Assembly (NCBI GenBank): GCA_023666665.1
Contig: JAMPBN010000001.1
Location: 980,799 to 1,044,798 of the forward strand
Reading direction: 5' to 3'
Length of the DNA stretch: 64,000 nt
From: Prevotella sp.
GTDB lineage: Bacteria > Bacteroidota > Bacteroidia > Bacteroidales > Muribaculaceae
Under the pieces are notes generated by a model. That model was not told the origin of the DNA and searched no databases. It worked only from the letters and a program-made list of their open reading frames with translations. Both the position numbers and the translations under genes were made by a program. The first letter of the stretch is position 1. Each line of letters begins with the position of its first letter. Shown in pieces: positions 24,614 through 34,600 of the stretch.

Positions 24614-26917
24614 TCAGAAAGGATAGCCTATGGCAAGGTGAAAAGCCAGGGAATTTTTAAACGAGGTCATATTGTAGTAGCCCGGCTTGCCGGTGTCGTA
24701 GGGCGCGTGGATGCCGATGCCGAGGTCGCCGCGAATCACCAGGATGCCAACGTCAACGCGGAGTCCCACACCGGTGCCCAGGGCAAGGTCGCGCAAAAAG
24801 CTGCGTGCCTGCAGCTGACCGCCGGGGCGCTGCGGGTCTTTTTTCAGCAGCCAGACGTTGCCGGAGTCAACGAACACCGCGCCGTGGAGCGGACCGATAA
24901 TCGGGAAGCGGAACTCCACGTTGGCCTCGAACTTAAACGTGCCGGTCTGATCAAAATAGTCGCCCGATTTGCTCTTTTCGGGTCGGTAGCTGCCCGGGCC
25001 GATGGAACGCACCGTGAATGCGCGGATTGAGTTGGCACCGCCTACCCAGAACTGCTCGCTGTAAGGCACCTCCTTGGAGTTGCCATAGGCGTGGGCCACT
25101 CCGGTTGCCGCTCTCATCACCAGCCAAAGGTCTTTGCTGTAGCTGAGTTTGCGGCCATAGACTATCTGGCCGCTGACCTTGAAAAACTGCGAAATCGGGA
25201 TTCCGAACAGCTTCTTTTCGCCTTTCACACCACACGCCCGCCATATGCCGCAGAAAACTCCGCCGGCCTCCTGGGCGGTGGCGTTCCAGCTGAGCTGATT
25301 CATGCCGCCAAACACGCGGTCATACTGATACGTGTACATTATCTGCGGCAGGAACTGGCTGCGGAAGCTGAGCGCCACGGCACGGTTTGCCGCCATCAGC
25401 GAGTCGAAGTCTTCGGTGGTGTGGAGCAGGTTGTTGTAGGTCAGCTTCAACAGGGTCAGGGTGTTGGTGGAGTAGCGCGAGGGCGACCAGTCGTAGGCAA
25501 ACGAGGCGTTAAACTGCGCCATGCGGAAGTAGTGCGGGCGGTTGAGCAGGTCCGCGTTGAGCGATATGCGCGTCCAGCTCAGGTCGCGCTTGAGCCGGGG
25601 AATGAACTTCGGGGCAAGCAGCCGGGGAAATGCCAGAGATGCCTGCAGCCCCGCCTCGTAGGAGTTGAACACGTTTGAGTGGTTGGCACCGGTTTGCCAT
25701 TCGTAGCTGCCCGTCAGGGTGATTCCTAACTGTTCGCCGCCGCCAAAGAGGTTGTTTTGCGTCAGGCCGAGCATTATGCCCGGGCCGATGTAGCTGTTTG
25801 ACTTGGAACTGACGTTGGCCTCGATGGTGGCTTCGAGGGGGCGGTCGAGCGTGCAGTCAACCACCACGTTGAGGCGGTCATCGCCCCGCACCCATGATGC
25901 CGAGTCGGGCGGCACGATGTTGATGTCGATATTTGAAAAAATGCCCAGGCGCGACAGGCGCGTCTGCGTGTTGTTGAGGGCGTTGATGCGAATGTCGCGG
26001 CCCGGACGCAGGGTTATGCACTCGTCAACGAGCTGCCTCCGGAAGCGTGACGGCATAAACTGCACCAGAGTGCAGCGCGAGGTCTTCACGGTGTCGGGTG
26101 TTCCGGTGCCGTCGTTGCGCCTCAGAATCATCGTGACGTCACCCACGCGATATTCCTTGAGCATCAGCGGCGGGGTGTTGGCCGCCATTACCATACGCAG
26201 GGCTATGCGCTGCGGTCCTTGGTTGATTGAGTCGGCAAGATATTCAATGTATTCGGGATTGAAGAAGTAGTAGCCCCGGTTGCGCATCGCCGTGGCAATT
26301 ACGGTGCGCACGTTTTTGAGCGAGTCCACGCAGTAGCGCACCCCGGGGCGCAGATACGTCTGCCGCCGTGCCACGGAGTCAATCAGATGGTAGAGCCGGC
26401 AGGTGTCGGGCAGCAGCTCTATGGAGTCGAGCAGATATGCCGGGCCGGTTTCCACCTGATAGCTCACGGAGGTGATTTGCGGATTCTTTTTGTGGGAGGT
26501 GGTGTAAGATGCCGACCCTCTGAAAAAGCCGTTGTTGTCAAGAATCTGATCAATCATTTTGACGCGCAGGTCGGGGCGCACCTCGCTGATTAGAACCGGC
26601 TCGGAGGCGAATTTTTCATACACCCAGTGTTTGAGTCCCTTTTCGTGGCCGCTCCAGTGGTTCCAAATCCACAGCCCGATGGGGAATGGGTTGCGTATGT
26701 TGGTCATCGGCCAGGGATTGTTGGGCTTCACGTTGACTGCCGACGATATTTCCGACTTCAGACCGGGGGGTACTTTCACGCCGCTGTCGCCAACCACCGT
26801 GAGCTTCTTGATGCCGTTGTAGAGTTCCTCGTCGGGTGCAAGGCGCGACGTGGTGGAGCATCCTGCCAGGATGAGCAGATAAGAGATAAGAGATAAGAGA
26901 TAAAGTTTATTTCTCAT
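24614..26917 (-). CDS. TamA/BamA-family outer membrane protein, lipoprotein-type signal
   Basis: 767 residues of the Omp85 superfamily. The signal ends LILAGCSTTSRLAPDEELYNG, i.e. a lipobox and the typical Bacteroidota start of this family. POTRA-like domains fill about residues 30-370, and the 16-strand barrel region (370-767) holds the family motif GGANSIRAFTVRSIGPG (the loop-6 RxFxxRxxGPG signature) and ends HLAIGYPF with terminal Phe. It inserts or exports outer membrane proteins with TamB, whose gene overlaps it by 4 nt upstream. Codons 5-14 contain a 7-bp tandem repeat. Confidence 0.9.
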   Translation of the reverse strand: MRNKLYLLSLISYLLILAGCSTTSRLAPDEELYNGIKKLTVVGDSGVKVPPGLKSEISSAVNVKPNNPWPMTNIRNPFPIGLWIWNHWSGHEKGLKHWVYEKFASEPVLISEVRPDLRVKMIDQILDNNGFFRGSASYTTSHKKNPQITSVSYQVETGPAYLLDSIELLPDTCRLYHLIDSVARRQTYLRPGVRYCVDSLKNVRTVIATAMRNRGYYFFNPEYIEYLADSINQGPQRIALRMVMAANTPPLMLKEYRVGDVTMILRRNDGTGTPDTVKTSRCTLVQFMPSRFRRQLVDECITLRPGRDIRINALNNTQTRLSRLGIFSNIDINIVPPDSASWVRGDDRLNVVVDCTLDRPLEATIEANVSSKSNSYIGPGIMLGLTQNNLFGGGEQLGITLTGSYEWQTGANHSNVFNSYEAGLQASLAFPRLLAPKFIPRLKRDLSWTRISLNADLLNRPHYFRMAQFNASFAYDWSPSRYSTNTLTLLKLTYNNLLHTTEDFDSLMAANRAVALSFRSQFLPQIMYTYQYDRVFGGMNQLSWNATAQEAGGVFCGIWRACGVKGEKKLFGIPISQFFKVSGQIVYGRKLSYSKDLWLVMRAATGVAHAYGNSKEVPYSEQFWVGGANSIRAFTVRSIGPGSYRPEKSKSGDYFDQTGTFKFEANVEFRFPIIGPLHGAVFVDSGNVWLLKKDPQRPGGQLQARSFLRDLALGTGVGLRVDVGILVIRGDLGIGIHAPYDTGKPGYYNMTSFKNSLAFHLAIGYPF
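26877..26903. repeat. heptanucleotide tandem repeat in a signal peptide
   Basis: Nearly four copies of AGATAAG (plus strand) lie within codons 5-14 of the TamA-like gene and encode LLSLISYLL on the minus strand. The 7-bp unit is not a multiple of three, so gain or loss of one copy shifts the frame right after the start codon. Confidence 0.7.
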
Positions 26918-29900
26918 TGCTTGGCGGCTTTTATGAAGTTGAAAATGTCGGCCACGCGGTTAATGCGGCGCTTCACCACGAAGCCCACGCCGGTCTGCGT
27001 AACCTCGCCTTCAAGTATGCTCTCGTAGCCCGTGTGGCGGAACAGGCGCACATACATCGACCCCGACTGGTTGAGCATATATTCAAACGACACGTCGCTA
27101 ATCAGGTTTTCGGCAATCTCCGACTCTTCCGAATCCGTAGAGTAGTTGCCGCCCACAACGATTTTAAACCGGTCGTTAAACAGTGTTTTGCTCACCTTAT
27201 AACTATATTGCGTTGCCGTTGAAGTTTGGCCGTTACGGGTGCGGTCATATTGGTCGAAACCAAAACTGAGGTCTACCCCCTTGATGGTGTTGGCCGCCCA
27301 CTTGTTGAGCTGTGAGGAGAGGAAGCCGTAGAGCGCGTTGCCGCTGAGGTTTGACGTTGCCGAGGTTTCGCCGCTTGAGTAGAGGCCGTAGAGCAGCAGA
27401 TTCATTGCCTTGTTGGCGCGTTGGGTGGGACTCATGGCCTGCAGCTCGTTCTGCACGGTGATGTCGTCGTTGGTCGAGAGGTCGAATGCCACGTCCATAT
27501 GCTCGAGCGTTCCGGTTGCCGCGAGGCTCACGTCGAAGTTTACCAGGCGGGAGTTCTCGCCCGAGCGCGTCACGTTGGCCTTGACCTGGTCGGAGGCGCT
27601 GACGTGGAGCGTGGGGTTGAGAATCGGGCCGTTGAACGCCACGTAGCTGCCCGGGGTGAACGTAAACGTTTTCTCCGAAATCACCGGCAGCGAGTAGCGG
27701 AAGAAACCGCCGTCAATGGTGAGGCGGCCCGTGAGGCGGCCGTCGGGCTGCGAGGGGGTCATAGTGTAGTTCAGATTGCCCCGGGGCTTGAGCTGGGCGC
27801 GGTTCTGGCCGTCGGTCGAGAGGTCAACGGTGAATTGCGCACCCTGGCGGATATCAACGTTGGCATCGAGCATCATCTGCATCCCCGTGGGCTGCACGGA
27901 GTCAGCAATCGCCACTGTGGCGGTGTCGGCAAAGTTTACGAATTTCACCACGTCCTCATCCGGCTCGAGGCCCACCACGGCTTTTGCGTCGGTGACCTGG
28001 TAGGTCAGGTTGGTTTGCGGCAGAATGGCCAGGTCGGCGTTGACGCGCATAAAGCTGAGAGTGCCGGCAACGTCGGCATTCAGGTCAATGAATCCGCGGC
28101 CGTAAAGATTGACCGAGCGGGCCTTTTTGGAGTTGAGAAACTGCATGTTTTGCGCCTTGAGCTGCAGCGCCAGCAATGGCGAGGCAAAGCTCTTGAGGTT
28201 GACCTGTCCGTTGATGCGCAGCGGGTTGTCGTTGCTGCCGAATATTGCAAAGTTGTTGAACTTGACCAGGTTGGAGTCTATGGGAATCTTGGTCGAGTCG
28301 AGGCGGAACGTCGTGCCCATCATTCCCACCAGCACCGTGGCATCGCGGAAGTTGATGTCGCCGTTGAGGGTCATTTGCTTGAACGTGCCGCCCACGTCCA
28401 TGCGGCCGTTGAGCGTACCGCCCAAAGAGGCATATTCCGCCGGGAGGAAAGGATTTGCAAGTTTTAGGGGGAACTTGCTGACTTTCAGGCTGAGGTCGAG
28501 GGGGGAGCGCCGCGTGGTGTCGTTGAGTGCCCCAGTTGCGATGATGGCGCGGGTATCGTCAACGTCGAGCGCGGCGTTGGCCCATATTGCGCCGCCAAAG
28601 TCGGTACTCACGTCGAGGTCAAGGTCAAGATTGCCCACCGGCTTGCGGCCATACGTGAGGTTCTCAACTCCCACGGTGCCGTAGCCGTTGACCGACTTGG
28701 TGGTGTAATTAACGGTGAGGTCGGCATTAACGTCGCCCGCAATCGGCGGCGCAAAGGGGTTGATTTGAATCCAGTCTTGAATGTGTATGTCGCTTATTTT
28801 TACGGTCAGCTCGTTGGGCGTGGTCAGCGAGTCGGCATCGGAGTGTTGCGATGTGAGAATCTGAATGCGCGAGTCGTCGCCCCGGGCATCAATGTTGGCG
28901 TGGAGATGCAGCGTCTTGGGGTTGAGCGCCAGGTAGTTGTTGTCGTTGATAACCCAGTGCTTGTAAGCGATAATCGGCTCTGTGGGGGTGAGTTGCAGCC
29001 CCACTATCGAGTCGCTGATGTTGGCAAGGAAGCCGACCTTATAGCCGGTTTGTCCTTGGAGATTTTGCTGTTGGAGAAAGAACTTGCCTTCGTGGCCTTC
29101 AACGCGGCCTTTAAGGCATACTTGGGCAAACTCGTCGAGTGTGCCCGGGCGGTTGTGCATATCCACGTCGAGAAGCAGCGCGTTACCCCGGGTCAGCAGC
29201 TTGGCCCCTAAGGTGTCAACCTTGATTGACTCGCCTGAGCTGAAGCCGAGAATGTCGGCGTTGGCGCGCAGGGCGGTGTCGCAGTCGGCGCTGAGGTGCA
29301 AGGTGTTGAAGTCAATTCCCGAGTTGGCGAGGTAGGCACCGACGGCGTTGCCCGGCAGCGCCTCGAGGTTGAGGCGGAAGGGCGGAAGGAGGGAAATGAG
29401 GCTATCGGCGAGGAAGTTGCGCTGCGCAATCATTGAATCCACCGCCGTGGCCGCCGCGCCGAAGCTCCTGGAGAGCGACATCAGGGTGGTGTCGGCGCGG
29501 AAGTCGGCGCTCAGGGTGTTGTTGCCCAAGTGCACTGCAGTGGTGCGCCCGGCATTGGCCGTTAGGCTGAGCGAATCAAGGGTTATCTGGTTGGAGTTGA
29601 AGCGGATGTCGGCGTTGCGGATTGTTGCGTCGGCCTTGATGGAGTCAAGGTTGAGAGCGGCGTAGCCCCGCGAGTCGAGAAGCAGCCGTCCGCCCATCAC
29701 GGAGTCGGTGAGTCCCAGAACTTTGAGGTCGAGGTTGCGGATGTTACCGTTGAGATTCCAGCTCACGGTTTTGGCCTCAAGATGCCCTGTGAGGTCGAGC
29801 GAGAGGTCTGCGGCCGAAGCCCCGGAGTTCAGGCGTGCCGCAATGTCGCCGTCGGCGAGTTTTGCCGCCAGGGTCAGGTTGCCGATGCGCTCGCCCTTAT

Positions 29901-31530
29901 ATTGCAGAGCGCGCAGGTCTACGTTGGCGTCTATTCGAGCACCGCGCCGCAGGGGGTTGAAATACAGACCGTCAACCCGCGCCGAGCCGCTCACCGCTCC
30001 GATGCCGAGGTCGGGCATAAATGCCGCTACCGGAAAGGAGTCAACGAGCAGCGTCGCGCCATAGCGCGGCGCCGTGCCGCTCATTTTGGCGTCAAGCGCA
30101 AGGCGGCCGGCTGCCGTGTTGGCCGTGAGCTGCGCGGCATAGTCGTTGTCGTTGGCCTTGACGTGGCCTTTGAGCCGCAGCGGCGGCAGGCTAACCCCCT
30201 TTGGCAGCAGCGGCTTGACCGGCGCGGTGTTGCTCAACCGGCCGTCAACGTCAATGTCGAGTTCGAGCTGCTTAGGGTCGGTGAGGTTGCGCACGGTGCC
30301 GCCCCCCTTGAGGTAAAAAACGTTGCGCATAGCCAGCGCCAAGGTGTCAATTCTCAGGTCGCCCATAGTGCCGGAGGCTAGGGCGCGCAAGGTTAGCGGA
30401 TTGTTAGGTGGCATAGGTGCCAACATCGGCGCAAATGCGGGAAATGCCTTGACTACGGCGGCGGGATATACTTCAGCCGTGGCATCAACGCTGAGCGGTG
30501 CCGTGGCCATATCGCCGAGGCCCATCTCGGCGCTGAGCAGCAAGTTAGTTTGCTTGTTGAGCAGAATTTTAAAGCCTCGGGCATACATTGCCGAGTCGGT
30601 CATCTCAAAGACACCGGAGCCTTGCAGCGGCATCCCCGCAACGCTGCCAATCCGCAGCGAGCGCAGCGGCACGGTGAGTTCCGCGCCGTGCATAGTGAAC
30701 GAGTCAACCCGCGCAGTGGCATCTCTCAGCGTCAGCCAGTTGAGGTCTAAGCCGGCAATCGGCTCAGCTCCGCGTTGGCCATAGAGCGCCGAATCTACGG
30801 CAAGCTCAAGAAGGCCGGTCCGTATGTCGATGGTGTCGGCGACGAGCAACTCTCCTCCGCTCAAAGTGGCCTCCCTGAGGCGGGCGGCAATGGTATCGTT
30901 GGTCAGCGCCATGCTCATGCGGTAGTCAACGTTGCGCAGCGAAATCGGTCCCGTAGTGATACGTAGCGGCGCGGTCGCCGTGGTGTCCTTTGGCGTTTCG
31001 GTGGTGTCCGGGCCCATCAGCAGGAGCACGCGGGCGCCGTTGAGGTCAGCGTGTTTCACCATTATATCGCTGAAATTCAGCGCCAACGATGCTGCCGCGC
31101 CTATGGAGTCAACGCTTACGGCAATGTAGAGTGAATCCGCGCCGCCCATCTGATAGAAGCCGTTGCGAATCTCGGCGTTGGTGATACCCAAGCGCCCGCG
31201 CAGCAGCGACAGCGGATTGACGCTCGCCGACACCCGGCGGGCCACCACCATAGTGTCGCCCCGGTCTATCACTACGGCCCGCTCCACGCTGAGCCGCAGC
31301 GGCCAGCGCAGGCGGATGTCTTCCGCCTCAATGTGCATTCCGGAGCTTTGCTCCACCGAGGGCAACACCCACGAAGCCACGCGGTTAAGCACCCCGGGCA
31401 CGTAGAGCAGCGCAACTGCTGCGGCAACGAGCAGAATCACCCCCGCAACCAGCCACCCCACCCACCGAAGCGGGCGGAGCACACGGCGCGACTTGCGCGG
31501 CGATTCGCGGCGGGCATCCTTCTCGTCCAT
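26914..31530 (-). CDS. TamB-like translocation and assembly module protein
   Basis: 1538 residues. One membrane helix near the N terminus (about 26-48) is followed by more than 1200 residues of repeating beta-strands forming the hydrophobic groove of TamB, and the C-terminal DUF490/TamB block with QLKPRGNLNYTMTPSQPDGRLTG, GGFFRYSLPVISEKTFTFTPGSYV and the MNLLLYG motif. TamB spans the periplasm and works with TamA; newer work describes it as a lipid-transport bridge. It overlaps the TamA-like gene by 4 nt and has its own divergent promoter. Size is typical for Bacteroidota. Confidence 0.92.
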   Translation of the reverse strand: MDEKDARRESPRKSRRVLRPLRWVGWLVAGVILLVAAAVALLYVPGVLNRVASWVLPSVEQSSGMHIEAEDIRLRWPLRLSVERAVVIDRGDTMVVARRVSASVNPLSLLRGRLGITNAEIRNGFYQMGGADSLYIAVSVDSIGAAASLALNFSDIMVKHADLNGARVLLLMGPDTTETPKDTTATAPLRITTGPISLRNVDYRMSMALTNDTIAARLREATLSGGELLVADTIDIRTGLLELAVDSALYGQRGAEPIAGLDLNWLTLRDATARVDSFTMHGAELTVPLRSLRIGSVAGMPLQGSGVFEMTDSAMYARGFKILLNKQTNLLLSAEMGLGDMATAPLSVDATAEVYPAAVVKAFPAFAPMLAPMPPNNPLTLRALASGTMGDLRIDTLALAMRNVFYLKGGGTVRNLTDPKQLELDIDVDGRLSNTAPVKPLLPKGVSLPPLRLKGHVKANDNDYAAQLTANTAAGRLALDAKMSGTAPRYGATLLVDSFPVAAFMPDLGIGAVSGSARVDGLYFNPLRRGARIDANVDLRALQYKGERIGNLTLAAKLADGDIAARLNSGASAADLSLDLTGHLEAKTVSWNLNGNIRNLDLKVLGLTDSVMGGRLLLDSRGYAALNLDSIKADATIRNADIRFNSNQITLDSLSLTANAGRTTAVHLGNNTLSADFRADTTLMSLSRSFGAAATAVDSMIAQRNFLADSLISLLPPFRLNLEALPGNAVGAYLANSGIDFNTLHLSADCDTALRANADILGFSSGESIKVDTLGAKLLTRGNALLLDVDMHNRPGTLDEFAQVCLKGRVEGHEGKFFLQQQNLQGQTGYKVGFLANISDSIVGLQLTPTEPIIAYKHWVINDNNYLALNPKTLHLHANIDARGDDSRIQILTSQHSDADSLTTPNELTVKISDIHIQDWIQINPFAPPIAGDVNADLTVNYTTKSVNGYGTVGVENLTYGRKPVGNLDLDLDVSTDFGGAIWANAALDVDDTRAIIATGALNDTTRRSPLDLSLKVSKFPLKLANPFLPAEYASLGGTLNGRMDVGGTFKQMTLNGDINFRDATVLVGMMGTTFRLDSTKIPIDSNLVKFNNFAIFGSNDNPLRINGQVNLKSFASPLLALQLKAQNMQFLNSKKARSVNLYGRGFIDLNADVAGTLSFMRVNADLAILPQTNLTYQVTDAKAVVGLEPDEDVVKFVNFADTATVAIADSVQPTGMQMMLDANVDIRQGAQFTVDLSTDGQNRAQLKPRGNLNYTMTPSQPDGRLTGRLTIDGGFFRYSLPVISEKTFTFTPGSYVAFNGPILNPTLHVSASDQVKANVTRSGENSRLVNFDVSLAATGTLEHMDVAFDLSTNDDITVQNELQAMSPTQRANKAMNLLLYGLYSSGETSATSNLSGNALYGFLSSQLNKWAANTIKGVDLSFGFDQYDRTRNGQTSTATQYSYKVSKTLFNDRFKIVVGGNYSTDSEESEIAENLISDVSFEYMLNQSGSMYVRLFRHTGYESILEGEVTQTGVGFVVKRRINRVADIFNFIKAAKQ

Positions 31531-31559
31531 AAATAAACAGTTGACTAAAATCTAAACCA

Positions 31560-31590
31560 CAAAATTAACGAAAAAGTTTAACCTGCCAAA
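31560..31590 (-). promoter_or_regulatory. promoter TTTG-N19-TAATTTTG for tamB-tamA
   Basis: Minus-strand TTTG at 31590-31587 and TAATTTTG at 31567-31560, spacer 19 bp, leader about 25 nt. Its -33 element lies 4 bp from the -33 element of the divergent promoter. Confidence 0.6.
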
Positions 31591-31594
31591 ATCA

Positions 31595-31626
31595 TTTGCA
31601 AATGTCGCGGAAATGACGTATCTTTG
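31595..31626 (+). promoter_or_regulatory. promoter TTTG-N20-TATCTTTG for the large secreted protein gene
   Basis: TTTG at 31595-31598 and TATCTTTG at 31619-31626, spacer 20 bp. It overlaps an upstream in-frame ATG at 31613, which shows that the real start is the ATG at 31673. Confidence 0.7.
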
Positions 31627-31672
31627 TCACCAAATTCATTCAAATCATCAATTAAATTCTTTCACCTTTTTT

Positions 31673-34600
31673 ATGAATAAACCTTTCTTCAGGTGCCTGG
31701 CATTTGTATCTCTGCTTGGCGCTTCCTTAACGGCATCCGCCGACAAGGTTTTTTATCAAGTTCCGAGCGAGAGCTGGCTTGCCGACGGCGGCTATTATGT
31801 TGTGGGTTCTGTGGGTACCGCCGGCAATTGGCTCACAAATAATCCTATATGCTACACGGCTTCCATTAATGCCAACAACAAAGGTGGAACAGTGTCAATG
31901 ACGGCGAAACCCAATTTGGACTTTGAGGACTCTATGATATGGAAATTCAAAGCCGCAGATAAGGTTTGCAGTAATACCCATACGTCTCATGGCGGCCCTC
32001 ATCAGTCGTTCCAGTTGCTCTGTGCAGCAAATAATAATTTGGCGCTGACATACTCTCCCGGACTGACAAATAACTTGTCAAACAACGACACGTATTTTGA
32101 ATACGTGCCAACTGAGGTTTCGGGCCTTGGAACGGTGTTTGTCAATCACACCAAATGGGATGGTAGCCGATATGTAGTATTCCGTTGTTTTAACCCCTCC
32201 GGAAGTGCAAACTACTATTCTACCCCTGATGATGTCTGGAATGGCCAGTATGTTGGCAGCGATGGCTCCTGGAGTGTAATGCAACGAATCTACCTCGTGA
32301 TAGATGATGAAAACCTTGCAGCTACTGCCTCCGTCATATGGCAGGCTCTCGCTGAAGATGATATAGCGACCAACGGTTCTGAATATACCGGTGGACATAT
32401 TACCGCTTTGCGTTTGCGCGCGGTACCTGATTTGGCCGGACAGAGTGCTTCGACTCTCATAGATTATCTAACGCAGAAATATGCCGAATCCATTGAAGAT
32501 ATTGATTTTTTAACATCAACCTTTGGTGGTAAATATCTTCAGATTCATCACGACGTAGTGATTAGCGGTAATACTCGTACCGGCGCAATCGGTATCAAAG
32601 ATGGAGCGTTGAAAGTACTTTCCGGCAGCCCGAAACTTACATCTACCTGGTATGCAGAGTACGATGAGGCTGAAGATGCCATCCGCCTATCCATAGACGG
32701 TTGGTATTTGGGCGCAATAGCTCCCCAACAAAATACCGAACTCTCATTGGCAACAAACGCAAGCGAAGCCGGTTTATATCGTTTCTATCCCCAGTATAAC
32801 AATAATTATGAAGTAGATTATTATCTGCTGACTTGCAAACGATATTCCGACGGTACAGAACCCGCGGCTTGGCGCACCGGTGCAGCTGTTACGGCAAACA
32901 ATAATCAAGGAGTTGACGGTGAAACCAACAACTGGGTAAATGATAAGGTGTCGACATATAACACTGATGGCGTACTTTCTCGTTGGGGTTCAGGTGCGGC
33001 TACTGCCCATTGGCAAATCTCAGTGGTGGGTGAAACGGAAGCAGAGGCCTTGGTGGCTATTGCTAAAGATGAGCTGATGCCGGTTAGTCCCAATATCAAC
33101 ACACGTATGCTTCAAAACTTGACCGATTACGCTTGCAATATGTCAGGTGTCGGCTCCGCGTTCATTCAAAAGGGTCAAGCAATCCAACAGTTGGCGCAAC
33201 GACTCACGGTGACCCCCGATGCTAATAAATTTTACTATGTAGTTAGCGCAGTGGGGTATAATAGCGGCCTTAAGGGCTTGACCATAGCCACTGAAGATGA
33301 TGCGGTAAAAGTCAAATGGAATTCTTTAGCATCAGATTTTACTTCAGTATGGGCTATTACCCCAACGGATCAAGAAAACAGTTATTTGCTGCGTAATGCA
33401 ATCAATGGTATGTATGTGGAGCCACGAACCGACACCGGTAACAATGCGCTATATGCTCTGCAGAAAGAGAGTTCACCTGTAACCCTTACCCGAATAAATG
33501 ACTCTGATTGTCAAATGTTGATAAAAGCCGAGGGGAGCTTCCACTGTTTGAATCATAGTTCCGGTGAAGGGTCAAATGGTTCTATTATTGCTTACAATAA
33601 CCAAGATAACATTAACGAACCTTCGGCTTGGTACATTATTGAACTGTCAGCATCAGAAGTTGAGGCTCTCCAACGCGCATATTCAGAGGTTGCTGCTGCC
33701 GACGGGATACCCGAGTGGGCGCAAAATAACCTTGAAAATCTTTTTAATGTAATCAACGACAATACGGCAACGGCATCCGCAAGAATTGATGCTCATCTTG
33801 CTGTTTCAGATTTCAATCCGAGTTCCATTTTTGCAGATAAGCTCTTTAAAATTGAGTCATACGGTCGCCCCGGATTTTATATTGGCTTCGGTGGCGCGAC
33901 AAGTGGCTGGATGCATTTTTATGATTCAACCGCCTGTTCTGACCAAAGCGATTTCCTGTTCTATTTTGATGCAGAACATAAACTGCACCATTTGCTCGGC
34001 GGAAATGCCGTAAACGCCGGTCTGCAAATTGACACTGATGCAAATGCCGGAGCGTTAAGTCTTGCATTTTCTCCCCTTGAAGATGGCTATAAGATTATAG
34101 GTAATTCTAATGGTACGATATGGGCTCATGATATGGGTACATCAAATGCCAACTATGTAAATGTGGTTGGGAGATGCGGTGGCACCATAGAACCTACCGG
34201 CCACACCGAAAACCACGCATTTAAGTTGATTCTCGCAACTGAAGAAGAAATTAGTCAGTTAATTCGTAACGTTGCCGGCGAAGAACCTACACTTGAGGGT
34301 TCCGGTTTCGTTGAAGGTACGGAACCCGGTCAACTCGTAGTTCTCGAGGATGCAACCAATTGGAACGATTTTTGCGGCCAACACGGTTTGAACGCATCAT
34401 TCTTTAATATTGACAAATATCACGACTTTCTCAATGCTGCTACAAACAACTATCTGTTGAACAAATATACCGTAGCACCGGTGAAGGGCGATAGATATTT
34501 CCGCGTTAAGGCTTCGGCCCGAAATATGGAGTCACAAAACCGCTCAACTGAAGAGCGGTATTTGAGCGATCAAAACTTGTCCGACAGAAGCAGTTTTGAA

